Positions 18,901-26,734 of a stretch of DNA of 35,727 bases are shown here, piece by piece. Position numbers and translations under genes: made by a program. Source of the DNA: Saprospiraceae bacterium (GTDB taxonomy: Bacteria > Bacteroidota > Bacteroidia > Chitinophagales > Saprospiraceae); assembly GCA_020629315.1 (NCBI GenBank), contig JAHDDO010000025.1, forward strand, positions 1 through 35,727, written 5' to 3'. The notes beneath the pieces were generated by a model. The model did not search any database. It saw only the letters and a program-made list of their open reading frames with translations, and was not told the origin of the DNA. Within the stretch, counting starts at the first letter, position 1; every line of letters begins with the position of its first letter.

Positions 18901-19269
18901 AACACTTTTGCTTCTATGGTAGCTTGGAATGAAGGCAATGGTTCGTTTAGTATGACTGAAATGCCTAAAGAAGTTCAGCTATCAACGGTAAATGACATTC
19001 TCATCGAAGATTTGGATTCTGATGGTTTCCCCGACGCTATGCTGGCAGGTAATCAAAGCTACCTACTTCCCCAATTTTCCTCGATAGATGCTTGTCAAGG
19101 AAAGATCCTAAAAAATAAGAACGGAGACTTACATATTCTATCTGATGAAGAATCAGGCTTAGCACTAAAAGGGGTAGTACGGCAGATAGAACTCATTGAT
19201 TATAAAGGAAAAAAACATTTTATTGCATTAATAAATAACGATAAACCACAGCTGTATAAACTACAGTAA
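15961..19269 (+). CDS. FG-GAP/VCBS-repeat lipoprotein with UnbV_ASPIC domain, paralogue 2, 1102 aa
   Basis: It begins with ATG 8 bp inside the end of paralogue 1, so the two are probably translationally coupled. The signal ends FVFAC with lipidated Cys19. The plan matches paralogue 1 along the full length: repeated calcium-loop motifs (DINADGLLD, DYDKDGDLD, DVNGDGYED, DLDNDGDLD, DFNGDGIED, DIEGDGDLD, DLDQDGDQD) around a central UnbV_ASPIC-like region at about 533-600 (FRGFQSSVDPRLHFGL ... IMWPNGTVQ). The pair looks like an old tandem duplication, since spacing is kept while sequence has diverged widely. Such proteins are frequent beside SusCD systems in aquatic Bacteroidota; their function is not established. 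Confidence 0.88.
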   Translation: MNKHLLYSLLCATLFVFACQNEKSPTLPAEKPLFKERLSEHTNIDFQNNISNSKDFNIFSYRNYYNGGGVAIGDINNDKLPDIYFTANLGSNKLYLNKGNFQFEDITEQANVALENKWSTGVSMVDINADGLLDIYVCNAGYQKGADQKNSLFINNGDNTFSESAEAYGLDYNDYSTHAAFFDYDKDGDLDVYLLNNSFIPVNTLNYSNKRDLRAKDWPVADFLKGGGDRLLQNQNGTFADVSEEAGIYGSLIGFGLGVTVGDVNGDGYEDLYISNDFFERDYLYINQKNGRFKEELETRINHLSHSSMGADMADINNDGYPEIFVTDMLPDDDYRRKTTSTFDNINLRNLKVQNGFYNQFMHNTLQLNNGEGNFKEIAFYSGVAASDWSWGALLFDGNNDGYQDLFVCNGIYHDVIDQDFIDFFANEVIQKMVLTGSKEAVDSIIQRMPSQPLVNKFYVNNGDLTFEEKASRLGITKETFSNGAAYGDLDNDGDLDLVVNNVNQLSQIYENNSQGDYLQIELAYLGQNPQGLGSKVKVFTTQGIQHRELIPFRGFQSSVDPRLHFGLLKSDTLLYAEIMWPNGTVQKLSDLNRNAINKITYDEASTVSKSVRDQKQPIAIPVEANFKAHTEDAHIDFYYERNIPLQLSKEGPCIAKGDFNGDGIEDIYLGGAADQSPQLLQGTNNGYQAVQQSYFDKFKAFEDTYAVFFDCDGDNDLDLIVGSGGNNVTYAKKAFRDRLYINDKGNFQIEFNYLPPISLNTAVIVPYDIEGDGDLDLFVGQRSVPGEYGISPGSYILMNNGRGQFLDVTDNIIPDLRLAGMVTDATLVDIMGDEKMELVLVGEWMSPRILYFDGVKMKIHNCELDQYAGWWQSVTHADLDQDGDQDLLLGNYGKNFYLKASDEEPLFLWIQDFDNNGSIEKLITNRRDGKDYPVYVKRDMVDQLPGLKKENLLHSEYANKPISALFDAEKLKTATIKQVNTFASMVAWNEGNGSFSMTEMPKEVQLSTVNDILIEDLDSDGFPDAMLAGNQSYLLPQFSSIDACQGKILKNKNGDLHILSDEESGLALKGVVRQIELIDYKGKKHFIALINNDKPQLYKLQ

Positions 19270-19273
19270 TGTC

Positions 19274-19317
19274 GGGTCCCTTCGAAAGAATAAAAGCAAT
19301 ACTTTTTTCGATGACCC
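19274..19317 (+). other. Intercistronic hairpin before the GH65 gene
   Basis: GGGTC (19274-19278) pairs with GACCC (19313-19317). Inside it, TCGAAAGAA (19282-19290) pairs with TTTTTTCGA (19303-19311), with one G-T pair, around a 12-base loop. The total is about 14 pairs with a small internal bulge and no downstream T tract. It may stabilise or attenuate the transcript between the FG-GAP genes and the glucosidase operon, whose first start codon is 49 bp further on. Confidence 0.45.
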
Positions 19318-19366
19318 CGCAAGAATAAACCAACTATTGAATTAACATATCACTAAATCCTGTCTT

Positions 19367-21400
19367 ATGAAAAAGGACCTGATCTTTCTTTTGATCATAC
19401 AGATCACTCTTGGTTTAACTATCCAGGCACAAGATCCTTGGATGAGAGAAGCTACCGATATTGATCCGAATAATTATTATGGTGTTACTATGGCGAATGG
19501 CGTAATGGGCATTGTCTCTTCGGCAGAACCCATGAAGGTAAGTGATGTGGTATTAAATGGAACCTATGACTATTATCAAAGAGGTCGAGTATCTAATATC
19601 TTAAAAACCTTTAATCATGTAAATATGAATTTGGATATAGATAGGCATCGCATCGGACCTAATGATATCCAAAACTATCAGCAGGTACTCAATATGAAAG
19701 AGGCCATGCTAGAGACCCGATTTGATGTGGGCAAAAAAGCCAGTGTAAAGACCCAACTTATGGCTTTGCGACATCTACCCTATACGGCTATGATTACCGT
19801 TGAAATTAAGGCCAAGCAAGCGATTGAGATTACACCCATGTCGGTTATAGAAGCACCTAATCATCTTAATGATGTGCGAAATTATTATGCTGAGATTGAT
19901 AGACCTCACGTCAAAATTCCACTCATGACATCGGTGGGCTTGAGTCCTTCTGGCCGTATTAAAGTAGCTGCATCTAACAGCTTCATCTTCGAAGAAGATC
20001 ATGGGAACGAGCCTACATTGATTCATGAGGATTGGGATTATAATATGCACTTGACTAAGTTTCATAAGAAGCTCAGAGCTGGTGAAACCTACAGCTTTAC
20101 TATCGTAGCGTCTGCTTGTTCGTCTGAGCAATATGAAGATCCCCACAATGAGGCAGAGAGATTGAGCATATATGCCATGTTGGAAGGTAAAGACAACTTA
20201 TTGCGAAAACATAAGGAGGCTTGGGACATGTTATGGCGGTCCAATGTTACGGTCGAAGGGGACAACCAGATTACCCAAGATATACGATTTGCGATCTATC
20301 ACCTATACTCTTTTGCCAGAGCAGGAACTTCTTATTCATTATCTCCAATGGGACTGTCAGGCTTAGGGTATAATGGTCATGTGTTTTGGGATACAGAAAT
20401 GTGGATGTATCCTCCTTTACTTATGCTCCAACCGGACATTGCAAAATCCTTATTAGAGTATCGATTCGAACGACTGGATGCAGCCAAGCAAAATGCGTTT
20501 GCACATGGCTACAAAGGAGCAATGTATCCTTGGGAATCAGCTGGAGATGGTTCAGAAGACACCCCTGTTTGGGCACTGACAGGACCATTCGAGCATCACA
20601 TAACCGGTTGTATTGGCTGGGCCTTCTGGAAATATTTCGAAGTCACGCAAGATATGGATTGGCTTGAAGAAAGAGGATATCCGGTACTCAAAGAAATAGC
20701 CGACTATTGGGCTAGCCGAGTGGAGAGAAACGGACCTAATAAATATGATATAAATAATGTGGTTGCCGCAGATGAATGGGCAGAAAATGTAGACAACAAT
20801 GCCTTTACTAATGCAGTAGCCATCTTATCCTTGCAATATGCTACAAAAGCCGCAGAGACTCTTGGTAAAACAGCCGATCCTGATTGGAATCATGTAGCCG
20901 AAAATATTCCAATACTACGTTTTGAAAATGGTGTGACCAGAGAACATACCACATATAATGGTGAAGAAATAAAACAAGCTGATGTTAATCTACTCGTTCA
21001 TCCTTTGGGATTGATTACCGATAAAGAGCAAATAGAAAAAGACCTAAAGTATTACGAACCGCTTATGTCTCCTACTGGTCCAGCTATGGGTTCGGCTATT
21101 TTATCGATTCTTTATAACAGACTAGGTGATGCAGAAAAAGCGAGTGATGTGTTTGCGTATAGTTACAAACGAAATGAAGTGCCACCATTTGGAGTGATTT
21201 CTGAAGCTGCAGGTGGAACAAATCCGTACTTCGCTACGGGTGCTGGTGGTATGTTGCAAGCTGTGCTCCAAGGTTTTGGTGGCCTCCAATTTGCTGAGGA
21301 TGGCATTATCCAAGAATCATCGTCCATACCGGCTGGATGGCGAAAGATGACCATTTCGGGCATTGGAAAAGAGGGAGAAACATTCACTATAGAAAAGTAA
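19367..21400 (+). CDS. Exported GH65 alpha-glucoside hydrolase (kojibiose hydrolase or acid trehalase type), 677 aa
   Basis: A signal peptide ending TIQAQ (1-22) exports the enzyme, probably to the periplasm. An N-terminal beta-sandwich (about 30-260) precedes an (alpha/alpha)6 barrel. GYNGHVFWDTEMWMYPP (334-350) and KQADVNLLVHPLG (536-548) are GH65 landmarks. Glu470 in ADEWAENVDNNAFTN is the general acid. Glu613 in ISEAAGG lies where GH65 hydrolases have their general base. The stretch aligned with the phosphate-binding loop of GH65 phosphorylases reads SPTGPAMGS, lacking their Ser/His pattern. A hydrolase on alpha-1,2 (kojibiose) or alpha,alpha-1,1 (trehalose) linkages therefore fits better than a phosphorylase; a Flavobacterium GH65 kojibiose hydrolase is the precedent I recall. 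It heads a compact operon. Confidence 0.88.
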   Translation: MKKDLIFLLIIQITLGLTIQAQDPWMREATDIDPNNYYGVTMANGVMGIVSSAEPMKVSDVVLNGTYDYYQRGRVSNILKTFNHVNMNLDIDRHRIGPNDIQNYQQVLNMKEAMLETRFDVGKKASVKTQLMALRHLPYTAMITVEIKAKQAIEITPMSVIEAPNHLNDVRNYYAEIDRPHVKIPLMTSVGLSPSGRIKVAASNSFIFEEDHGNEPTLIHEDWDYNMHLTKFHKKLRAGETYSFTIVASACSSEQYEDPHNEAERLSIYAMLEGKDNLLRKHKEAWDMLWRSNVTVEGDNQITQDIRFAIYHLYSFARAGTSYSLSPMGLSGLGYNGHVFWDTEMWMYPPLLMLQPDIAKSLLEYRFERLDAAKQNAFAHGYKGAMYPWESAGDGSEDTPVWALTGPFEHHITGCIGWAFWKYFEVTQDMDWLEERGYPVLKEIADYWASRVERNGPNKYDINNVVAADEWAENVDNNAFTNAVAILSLQYATKAAETLGKTADPDWNHVAENIPILRFENGVTREHTTYNGEEIKQADVNLLVHPLGLITDKEQIEKDLKYYEPLMSPTGPAMGSAILSILYNRLGDAEKASDVFAYSYKRNEVPPFGVISEAAGGTNPYFATGAGGMLQAVLQGFGGLQFAEDGIIQESSSIPAGWRKMTISGIGKEGETFTIEK

Positions 21401-21403
21401 CTC

Positions 21404-22639
21404 ATGAAAAAAGGATTAGCGGCTAAAATATCATTGTATATAAATTACTTCGTCTTCGCGATCTTATTAAATAGTGTAGGCATCGTCATTCTGAAATCTC
21501 AGAAAAACTTTGGTGTTGACGAAGTACAAGCTAGTATCTTGGAACTGTTCAAAGACCTTCCTATTGCCATCGTTTCTTTTCTGGTAGCTAGTTTTTTGCC
21601 TCGCTTAGGATATAAAAAAGCCATGTTGATTGGCTTGGGGATCGTTAGTTTCGCTTGTTTAGCTATGTACTTTGGTAACTCATTTACGGCGGCCAAACTA
21701 CTGTTTATGAGCGTAGGAGTTGCTTTTGCTTTGATTAAAGTATCTGTTTATGCCACCATAGGTTTACTCACGAATACTGAAAAAGAACATAACGCAATGA
21801 TGAGTAACATTGAAGGCTTCTTCATGTTCGGAATTACATTCGCTTATTTCCTTTTCCCATTTTTCAATACAGAAGGAGATCCCAATGCATGGCTTAATGT
21901 GTATCTTCTCATATTTGGTCTTTGCGTGGCCTCTTTCCTTTTCCTATTTTTTGCAGATTTCCAAACCGACATTGAAATACCCGGAGCTAACCTAGGAGAC
22001 GACTTCAAGCAAATGTTGTTATTAATGCTGAAGGCCTTGGTTATTGTTTTTGTAATTAGCGCCTTTCTATTCGTCATGATTGAGCAAGGGATAATGACCT
22101 GGCTCCCTACCTTTAATGAACGCGTACTTGATATCCCAGAGAATTTGGCCATCATGATGACTAGTTTGCTTTTCATCTCATTAGGTTTAGGACGTATGGT
22201 AGCTGGTTATTTAAGCAAACATTTTTCTTGGTTCTATATATTGGTGGTATGCATTTTCTGCGCTATGGCTATGGTTATCTTTGTACTTCCAAAGGCTATA
22301 AACGCAAACATTACAGATGTCCAATCCTTCACAGACATTCCACTTATAGGCTATGCTTTTCCGATAGTGGGTTTGTTCTTGGCCCCAATCTACCCACTCA
22401 TCAATTCGACAGTATTAAGTGCCTTACCTAAAAAACTGCATTCGCCTATGACCGGATTGATCATTATTTTTTCAGCACTTGGCGGAACCTTAGGATCACG
22501 AATTATAGGATATCTATTTAAGAATGTAGGGGCTGAAACCGCATTTAGCTACACCGTAATTCCAATGGTGCTCTTATTGCTTATGCTCATATTTCTATAT
22601 CGTCTGACTCGCAAAGAAAATGCAATCCATGTCTCATAA
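21404..22639 (+). CDS. MFS permease, probable sugar importer, 411 aa
   Basis: Twelve hydrophobic segments are visible in two bundles of six, separated by a polar loop around residues 185-200. LGYKKAMLIGLG, between helices 2 and 3, corresponds to the usual MFS loop. GRMVAGYLSKHF occupies the equivalent place in the second half. The start lies 3 bp after the GH65 stop and the 3' end overlaps the trehalase gene by up to 20 bp, so the three proteins should be made together. That order (exported glycosidase, permease, cytoplasmic glycosidase) suggests import of glucose or a disaccharide across the inner membrane. Substrate is inferred from the neighbours only. Confidence 0.9.
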   Translation: MKKGLAAKISLYINYFVFAILLNSVGIVILKSQKNFGVDEVQASILELFKDLPIAIVSFLVASFLPRLGYKKAMLIGLGIVSFACLAMYFGNSFTAAKLLFMSVGVAFALIKVSVYATIGLLTNTEKEHNAMMSNIEGFFMFGITFAYFLFPFFNTEGDPNAWLNVYLLIFGLCVASFLFLFFADFQTDIEIPGANLGDDFKQMLLLMLKALVIVFVISAFLFVMIEQGIMTWLPTFNERVLDIPENLAIMMTSLLFISLGLGRMVAGYLSKHFSWFYILVVCIFCAMAMVIFVLPKAINANITDVQSFTDIPLIGYAFPIVGLFLAPIYPLINSTVLSALPKKLHSPMTGLIIIFSALGGTLGSRIIGYLFKNVGAETAFSYTVIPMVLLLLMLIFLYRLTRKENAIHVS

Positions 22640-24140
22640 GTCACCATTAGACATATTTGGGGATTTATTTATTGATCTCCATTTATATCAAATTTACCCA
22701 GATGGTAAATTGATATCCGATGCAGAACCAAAACGTCCTGCAGAAGAAATATTGGCGGCGTACAAAGAACTAGAAACAAAAGATAAAGCGCATCTTAAAG
22801 AATTCTTTGACACACATTTTACGGTACATAAAGCTAAGGATACGATTACCTTGGATACTGAGGGCGTCACACCTAACGAACATATAAAACGATTATGGCC
22901 GATGCTAAGCCGTGATCCTGACCAAGCAAAAGTAGCGTCCTCAAAAATACCGCTCCCATTTCCATATGTGGTACCTGGGGGTCGGTTCAATGAAATTTAT
23001 TATTGGGATAGCTATTTTACTATGCTGGGACTCGCTCTTCAAGAAGAATGGCATTTGGTAGAAAGCATGGTTCGAAATTTTGATCATCTCATACGATCGT
23101 ATGGCCATATTCCTAATGGTAATCGGAGCTACTTTATGAGTCGATCGCAACCCCCTTTTTATTCTCTCATGGTCGAACTTTTGGCCAGTCACAATGGCGA
23201 TACGATATGGCAAGAGTTCACCCCTTCATTGCTGGCCGAATATAATTTTTGGACAGAAGGGGCTGATGATCTTACGAGTGGACGCTCATATAAACATTCG
23301 GTTAGGCTACCAGATGGTGTTTTACAACGGTACTATGATGATAAAACACATCCACGTGAAGAGATGTATCACGATGATGTCGAATTAAGTGCCATCAGTA
23401 GTCAACCCTCAGAATCGTTATACGCACATCTTAGAGCTGCCTGCGAATCAGGTTGGGACTTTAGCGCGCGTTGGTGTGATGATCCTGAAAACTTAGGGAG
23501 CATAAAAGCGGGTAATTTTATTCCTGTAGATTTAAACTGCCTACTCTATAAGCTTGAAAAAGTACTATCCAGCGCTTACGCCATTATTGGAAATCAAGAG
23601 GAATCCAAAACGTTTTTATCGAAATCTCATAAAAGAGCTACCCTTATTCAGAAATATTGTTGGAATACTACCTTAGGTACTTTTACAGATTATAGAATCG
23701 ATAGTGAATCACCAACAGAGACCATTACCGCAGCTTCTTTCTTTCCGCTATTTATGAATATTGCATCAAAAGCGCAAGCAAAGAACGTATGCGAATGGGC
23801 AAAAAAAGAATTATGGGGACCAGGTGGACTACTGACAACGAATATAAACTCTGGTCAACAATGGGATGCTCCCAATGGTTGGGCACCCCTTCAATGGGTA
23901 GCTTGTAAAGGTTTACTTAATTACAAACTCACTAACAGTGCTTTAGAATTAGCCAATAATTGGACCCTTTGCAACGAAAAGGTATATAGAAATCATGGCA
24001 AATTCGTGGAGAAATATAATGTTCTCGATATGGATCAAGAAGCTGGGGGTGGTGAGTATCCGGTACAAGATGGATTTGGGTGGTCCAATGGCGTTTATAT
24101 TGCGCTAAAAGACGTTTTGGAAAAAACAAAGCATATCTAA
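22620..24140 (+). CDS. treF: Cytoplasmic trehalase, GH37
   Basis: It hydrolyses alpha,alpha-trehalose to two glucose molecules by inversion. Both family signatures are exact: PGGRFNEIYYWDSY (119-132) and QWDAPNGWAP (414-423). The catalytic acid is Asp280 in ESGWDFSARW; the base is Glu479 in the GGGEYPVQDGFGW segment. No signal peptide is present, matching the cytoplasmic TreF type rather than periplasmic TreA. At 506 residues it is slightly shorter than E. coli TreF. The start could be ATG 22620 or ATG 22629; both overlap the MFS gene. With a separate exported GH65 enzyme upstream, the operon seems able to split glucosides on both sides of the inner membrane. Confidence 0.95.
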   Translation: MQSMSHKSPLDIFGDLFIDLHLYQIYPDGKLISDAEPKRPAEEILAAYKELETKDKAHLKEFFDTHFTVHKAKDTITLDTEGVTPNEHIKRLWPMLSRDPDQAKVASSKIPLPFPYVVPGGRFNEIYYWDSYFTMLGLALQEEWHLVESMVRNFDHLIRSYGHIPNGNRSYFMSRSQPPFYSLMVELLASHNGDTIWQEFTPSLLAEYNFWTEGADDLTSGRSYKHSVRLPDGVLQRYYDDKTHPREEMYHDDVELSAISSQPSESLYAHLRAACESGWDFSARWCDDPENLGSIKAGNFIPVDLNCLLYKLEKVLSSAYAIIGNQEESKTFLSKSHKRATLIQKYCWNTTLGTFTDYRIDSESPTETITAASFFPLFMNIASKAQAKNVCEWAKKELWGPGGLLTTNINSGQQWDAPNGWAPLQWVACKGLLNYKLTNSALELANNWTLCNEKVYRNHGKFVEKYNVLDMDQEAGGGEYPVQDGFGWSNGVYIALKDVLEKTKHI

Positions 24141-25043
24141 ATGAAACGAATCAGATATACGGAGAAGGGTCCTGACTATAGCCAAATTATAGCCGGAACT
24201 ATGCGCTGGGGCAAATGGGGCCAAGGATTTACAATTTCTGAATATCAAGAAATGATAGCACATTGCCTATCTCAAGGTATAACTAGTTTTGACCATGCAG
24301 ATATTTATGGAGCATATACGACTGAAGCTGAATTTGGTGAGGCGCTAGATGGGATGGGAGTCGATCGATCAAGCATACAAATCATAAGCAAGTGCGGCAT
24401 CGGATATCCCTCGGAGAACAGACCAGCGTTTACTGTAAAGCACTACAATGTTACTTCTGATTACATCCGCGACGCAGTGACAAAATCGCTACAGAACTTG
24501 CGCAGCGAATATCTAGACATGCTATTAATTCATCGGCCCAGCGCATTAATGGATTATCAAGCCATGGCCAGAACGTTCGAACAATTAGTCAACGAAGGGA
24601 CAGTGAAAGAAATCGGTGTCTCCAATTTCACTAAAGATCAATTCGATGCCTTACATCGACTCTTTCCATTAGCAACAAATCAACTAGAGATTTCTGTTTT
24701 AGAAACCGCATACTTGGATTCTCATTTTGTAGGAACTGCCTTCAGTGAAGGCATACGTTTTCAATCTTGGAGCCCTCTAGGTGGTACCACACTATTTAAT
24801 CCTGAACTTCAAAATGACATTGACCGAAAAAACAGACTGACAAAAGTCGCCCAAAGAATGGACATGAGTCTTAGCGATCTAGCCTTACGTTTTGTGCTAA
24901 GTACCCCATTCGAAATTAGCCCTGTAATCGGCACGAGTAAAAAACATAGAATAACTGAATCGATCAATTGCTTAGCAAATCCACTCACTAGTCAAGAATG
25001 GTTTGATGTATGGACAGAGGCAAAAGGTCATAAAGTCGCTTAA
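24141..25043 (+). CDS. Aldo/keto reductase, YdhF-like, 300 aa
   Basis: A TIM-barrel NAD(P)H-dependent oxidoreductase with a complete catalytic tetrad: Asp51 and Tyr56 in FDHADIYG, Lys84 in IISKCG and His131 in LLIHRP. GVSNFT and the late QSWSPLGG and PVIGTSKKHR segments, the latter part of the cofactor site, are also present. The N-terminal GTMRWGKWG and overall length fit the YdhF subgroup. Its ATG follows the trehalase stop without a gap and the GH13 gene starts one base after its own stop, so it is firmly embedded in the glucosidase operon. Reduction of a keto-sugar or sugar aldehyde formed in the same pathway is possible, but the substrate is unknown. Confidence 0.92.
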   Translation: MKRIRYTEKGPDYSQIIAGTMRWGKWGQGFTISEYQEMIAHCLSQGITSFDHADIYGAYTTEAEFGEALDGMGVDRSSIQIISKCGIGYPSENRPAFTVKHYNVTSDYIRDAVTKSLQNLRSEYLDMLLIHRPSALMDYQAMARTFEQLVNEGTVKEIGVSNFTKDQFDALHRLFPLATNQLEISVLETAYLDSHFVGTAFSEGIRFQSWSPLGGTTLFNPELQNDIDRKNRLTKVAQRMDMSLSDLALRFVLSTPFEISPVIGTSKKHRITESINCLANPLTSQEWFDVWTEAKGHKVA

Positions 25044-25044
25044 T

Positions 25045-26700
25045 ATGAGTGAACAAAGAAAAAAATGGTGGAAAGAATCCGTTATCTACCAAATCTATCC
25101 AAGAAGTTTTATGGACAGCAATGGTGATGGTATTGGAGATATACAAGGTATTATTAGCAAGCTAGATTATTTAAAAGATCTAGGTGTAGATATTATCTGG
25201 TTAAGTCCCATTTACGAATCACCGAATGATGATAATGGGTATGATATCAGTGACTATTATGCTATCCACCCAGAGTTTGGTACCATGGCTGATTTTGATG
25301 AAATGCTAACTGGGCTTCATGACCGAGGCATGAAACTGATCATGGATCTCGTTGTAAACCACTCATCAGATGAACACGCATGGTTTGAAAAAAGTAGAGC
25401 ATCTATTGATAATACATACCGAGATTATTACTTCTGGAAAAAAGGAAAAAACGGAGGACCGCCGAATAATTGGCTATCCTTTTTCGGAGGTTCTGCTTGG
25501 GAGTATGACGAACAAACAGAAGAATATTACCTACACCTATTTACAAAAAAACAACCAGACTTAAATTGGGAAAACCCCAAGGTTCGGGAAGAAGTATATG
25601 ATTTATTGCGATTTTGGTTAGATAAAGGTATCGATGGGTTTAGAATGGATGTTATTCCTCTAATTAGCAAACGCCTCGACTTTGACGATTCCCCATATGA
25701 AGCACTGAATGACACGATTGAACATGTGTATTCCAATGGCCCTAAAGTACATGAGTACATCCACGAAATGTATGAAAAGGTATTACAGCATTATGATATA
25801 ATGACCGTGGGTGAAGGACCCGGGATTAATTCGACTGTGGGACATGATTACGTTGGTCAGGATAGAGGCGAATTGAATATGATTTTCCATTTGGATCATA
25901 TGTTTTTAGGGCATGGACCCAAAGGAAAATTTGATCCGGTACCGTATACATGGGAAGATATAAAACGCATATTTAGAGAATGGTATGATGCTATGGGTGA
26001 TACTGGATGGGTGTCCATTTTCTTAGATAATCATGATTTCCCCAGATTGGTTTCGAGGTTTGGTAATGATAATGCCTTTAGAAATGAAAGTGCTAAAATG
26101 CTGGCTACCTTAATTCTTACATTGAGAGGTACCGCTTGTATTTATCAAGGAACGGAATTAGGTATGAGCAATGTAGCCTTTACTGATATAGAGGATTATA
26201 GAGATGTAGAAACCCACAATTTCTATAAAGAGTTTACTGAAGAAGGAATGGATCCATCAACCTTTTTGGAAAGAGTACATGAACACGGACGGGACAATGT
26301 GCGTACACCTATGCACTGGAATAGCACGACGCATGCCGGATTTACTAAGGGCAAACCTTGGATAAAAGTTAATCCTAATTTTGTTGATATTAATGCTGAA
26401 AAAGTACTGAATGACCAAAACTCCATTTATTATTACTACCAAGCGTTGCTTACATTTAGAAAAAAGCATCTCACTTTGGTATATGGAGAATGGCATGAGT
26501 TACAAAATACAGATGAGCGATTATTTTGTTACACAAGACAAGATAAAGACGAGACCTTTTTGATTTGCCTTAATCATAGTGATGATCAGGTACCCTTCGA
26601 AGAAGACCTAAGTCAGTATGCAAAAGCCATAGGTAATTATTCGGATGAAGCTTCAAATTATCTCAGACCTTGGGAAGCAATAATTTATAAGAAAAAATAA
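25045..26700 (+). CDS. GH13 alpha-glucosidase, oligo-1,6-glucosidase type, 551 aa
   Basis: The start is taken at ATG 25045, one base after the reductase stop; an upstream in-frame ATG at 25003 would add 14 unrelated residues. Conserved GH13 regions are DLVVNH (101-106), GFRMDVI (198-204, nucleophile Asp202), VGEGP (255-259, acid/base Glu257) and FLDNHD (326-331, Asp331). DSNGDGIGD (24-32) is the calcium loop. Valine directly after the nucleophile is the residue associated with alpha-1,6 preference in oligo-1,6-glucosidases and dextran glucosidases, where maltases usually have Thr or Ala. Trehalose-6-phosphate hydrolase also carries Val and is an alternative, but no PTS is seen. No signal peptide: cytoplasmic. 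Confidence 0.93.
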   Translation: MSEQRKKWWKESVIYQIYPRSFMDSNGDGIGDIQGIISKLDYLKDLGVDIIWLSPIYESPNDDNGYDISDYYAIHPEFGTMADFDEMLTGLHDRGMKLIMDLVVNHSSDEHAWFEKSRASIDNTYRDYYFWKKGKNGGPPNNWLSFFGGSAWEYDEQTEEYYLHLFTKKQPDLNWENPKVREEVYDLLRFWLDKGIDGFRMDVIPLISKRLDFDDSPYEALNDTIEHVYSNGPKVHEYIHEMYEKVLQHYDIMTVGEGPGINSTVGHDYVGQDRGELNMIFHLDHMFLGHGPKGKFDPVPYTWEDIKRIFREWYDAMGDTGWVSIFLDNHDFPRLVSRFGNDNAFRNESAKMLATLILTLRGTACIYQGTELGMSNVAFTDIEDYRDVETHNFYKEFTEEGMDPSTFLERVHEHGRDNVRTPMHWNSTTHAGFTKGKPWIKVNPNFVDINAEKVLNDQNSIYYYYQALLTFRKKHLTLVYGEWHELQNTDERLFCYTRQDKDETFLICLNHSDDQVPFEEDLSQYAKAIGNYSDEASNYLRPWEAIIYKKK

Positions 26701-26734
26701 AGCTTATTATACCTTTACGTCTTAATTACTAACT

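Noticed and set aside
12675..19269. Recurrent GATGGTGAT-like tracts as DNA repeats or a CRISPR-like array
   Set aside because: They are irregularly spaced and encode the Asp-rich calcium loops of FG-GAP repeats. No direct-repeat/spacer structure occurs in the window.
19367..21400. Kojibiose or trehalose phosphorylase as the GH65 call
   Set aside because: A second glutamate suited as general base, the loss of the phosphate-binding Ser/His pattern and a signal peptide all favour a hydrolase.
23607..23616. AAAACGTTTT palindrome inside the trehalase gene as a LacI operator
   Set aside because: It lies deep in a coding region, is explained by the codons for Lys-Thr-Phe, and has none of the flanking blocks of the shared promoter module.
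25045..26700. Trehalose-6-phosphate hydrolase as the primary GH13 call
   Set aside because: No PTS component or trehalose-6-phosphate source is seen, and an unphosphorylated-trehalose enzyme (GH37) is present; it remains only an alternative.
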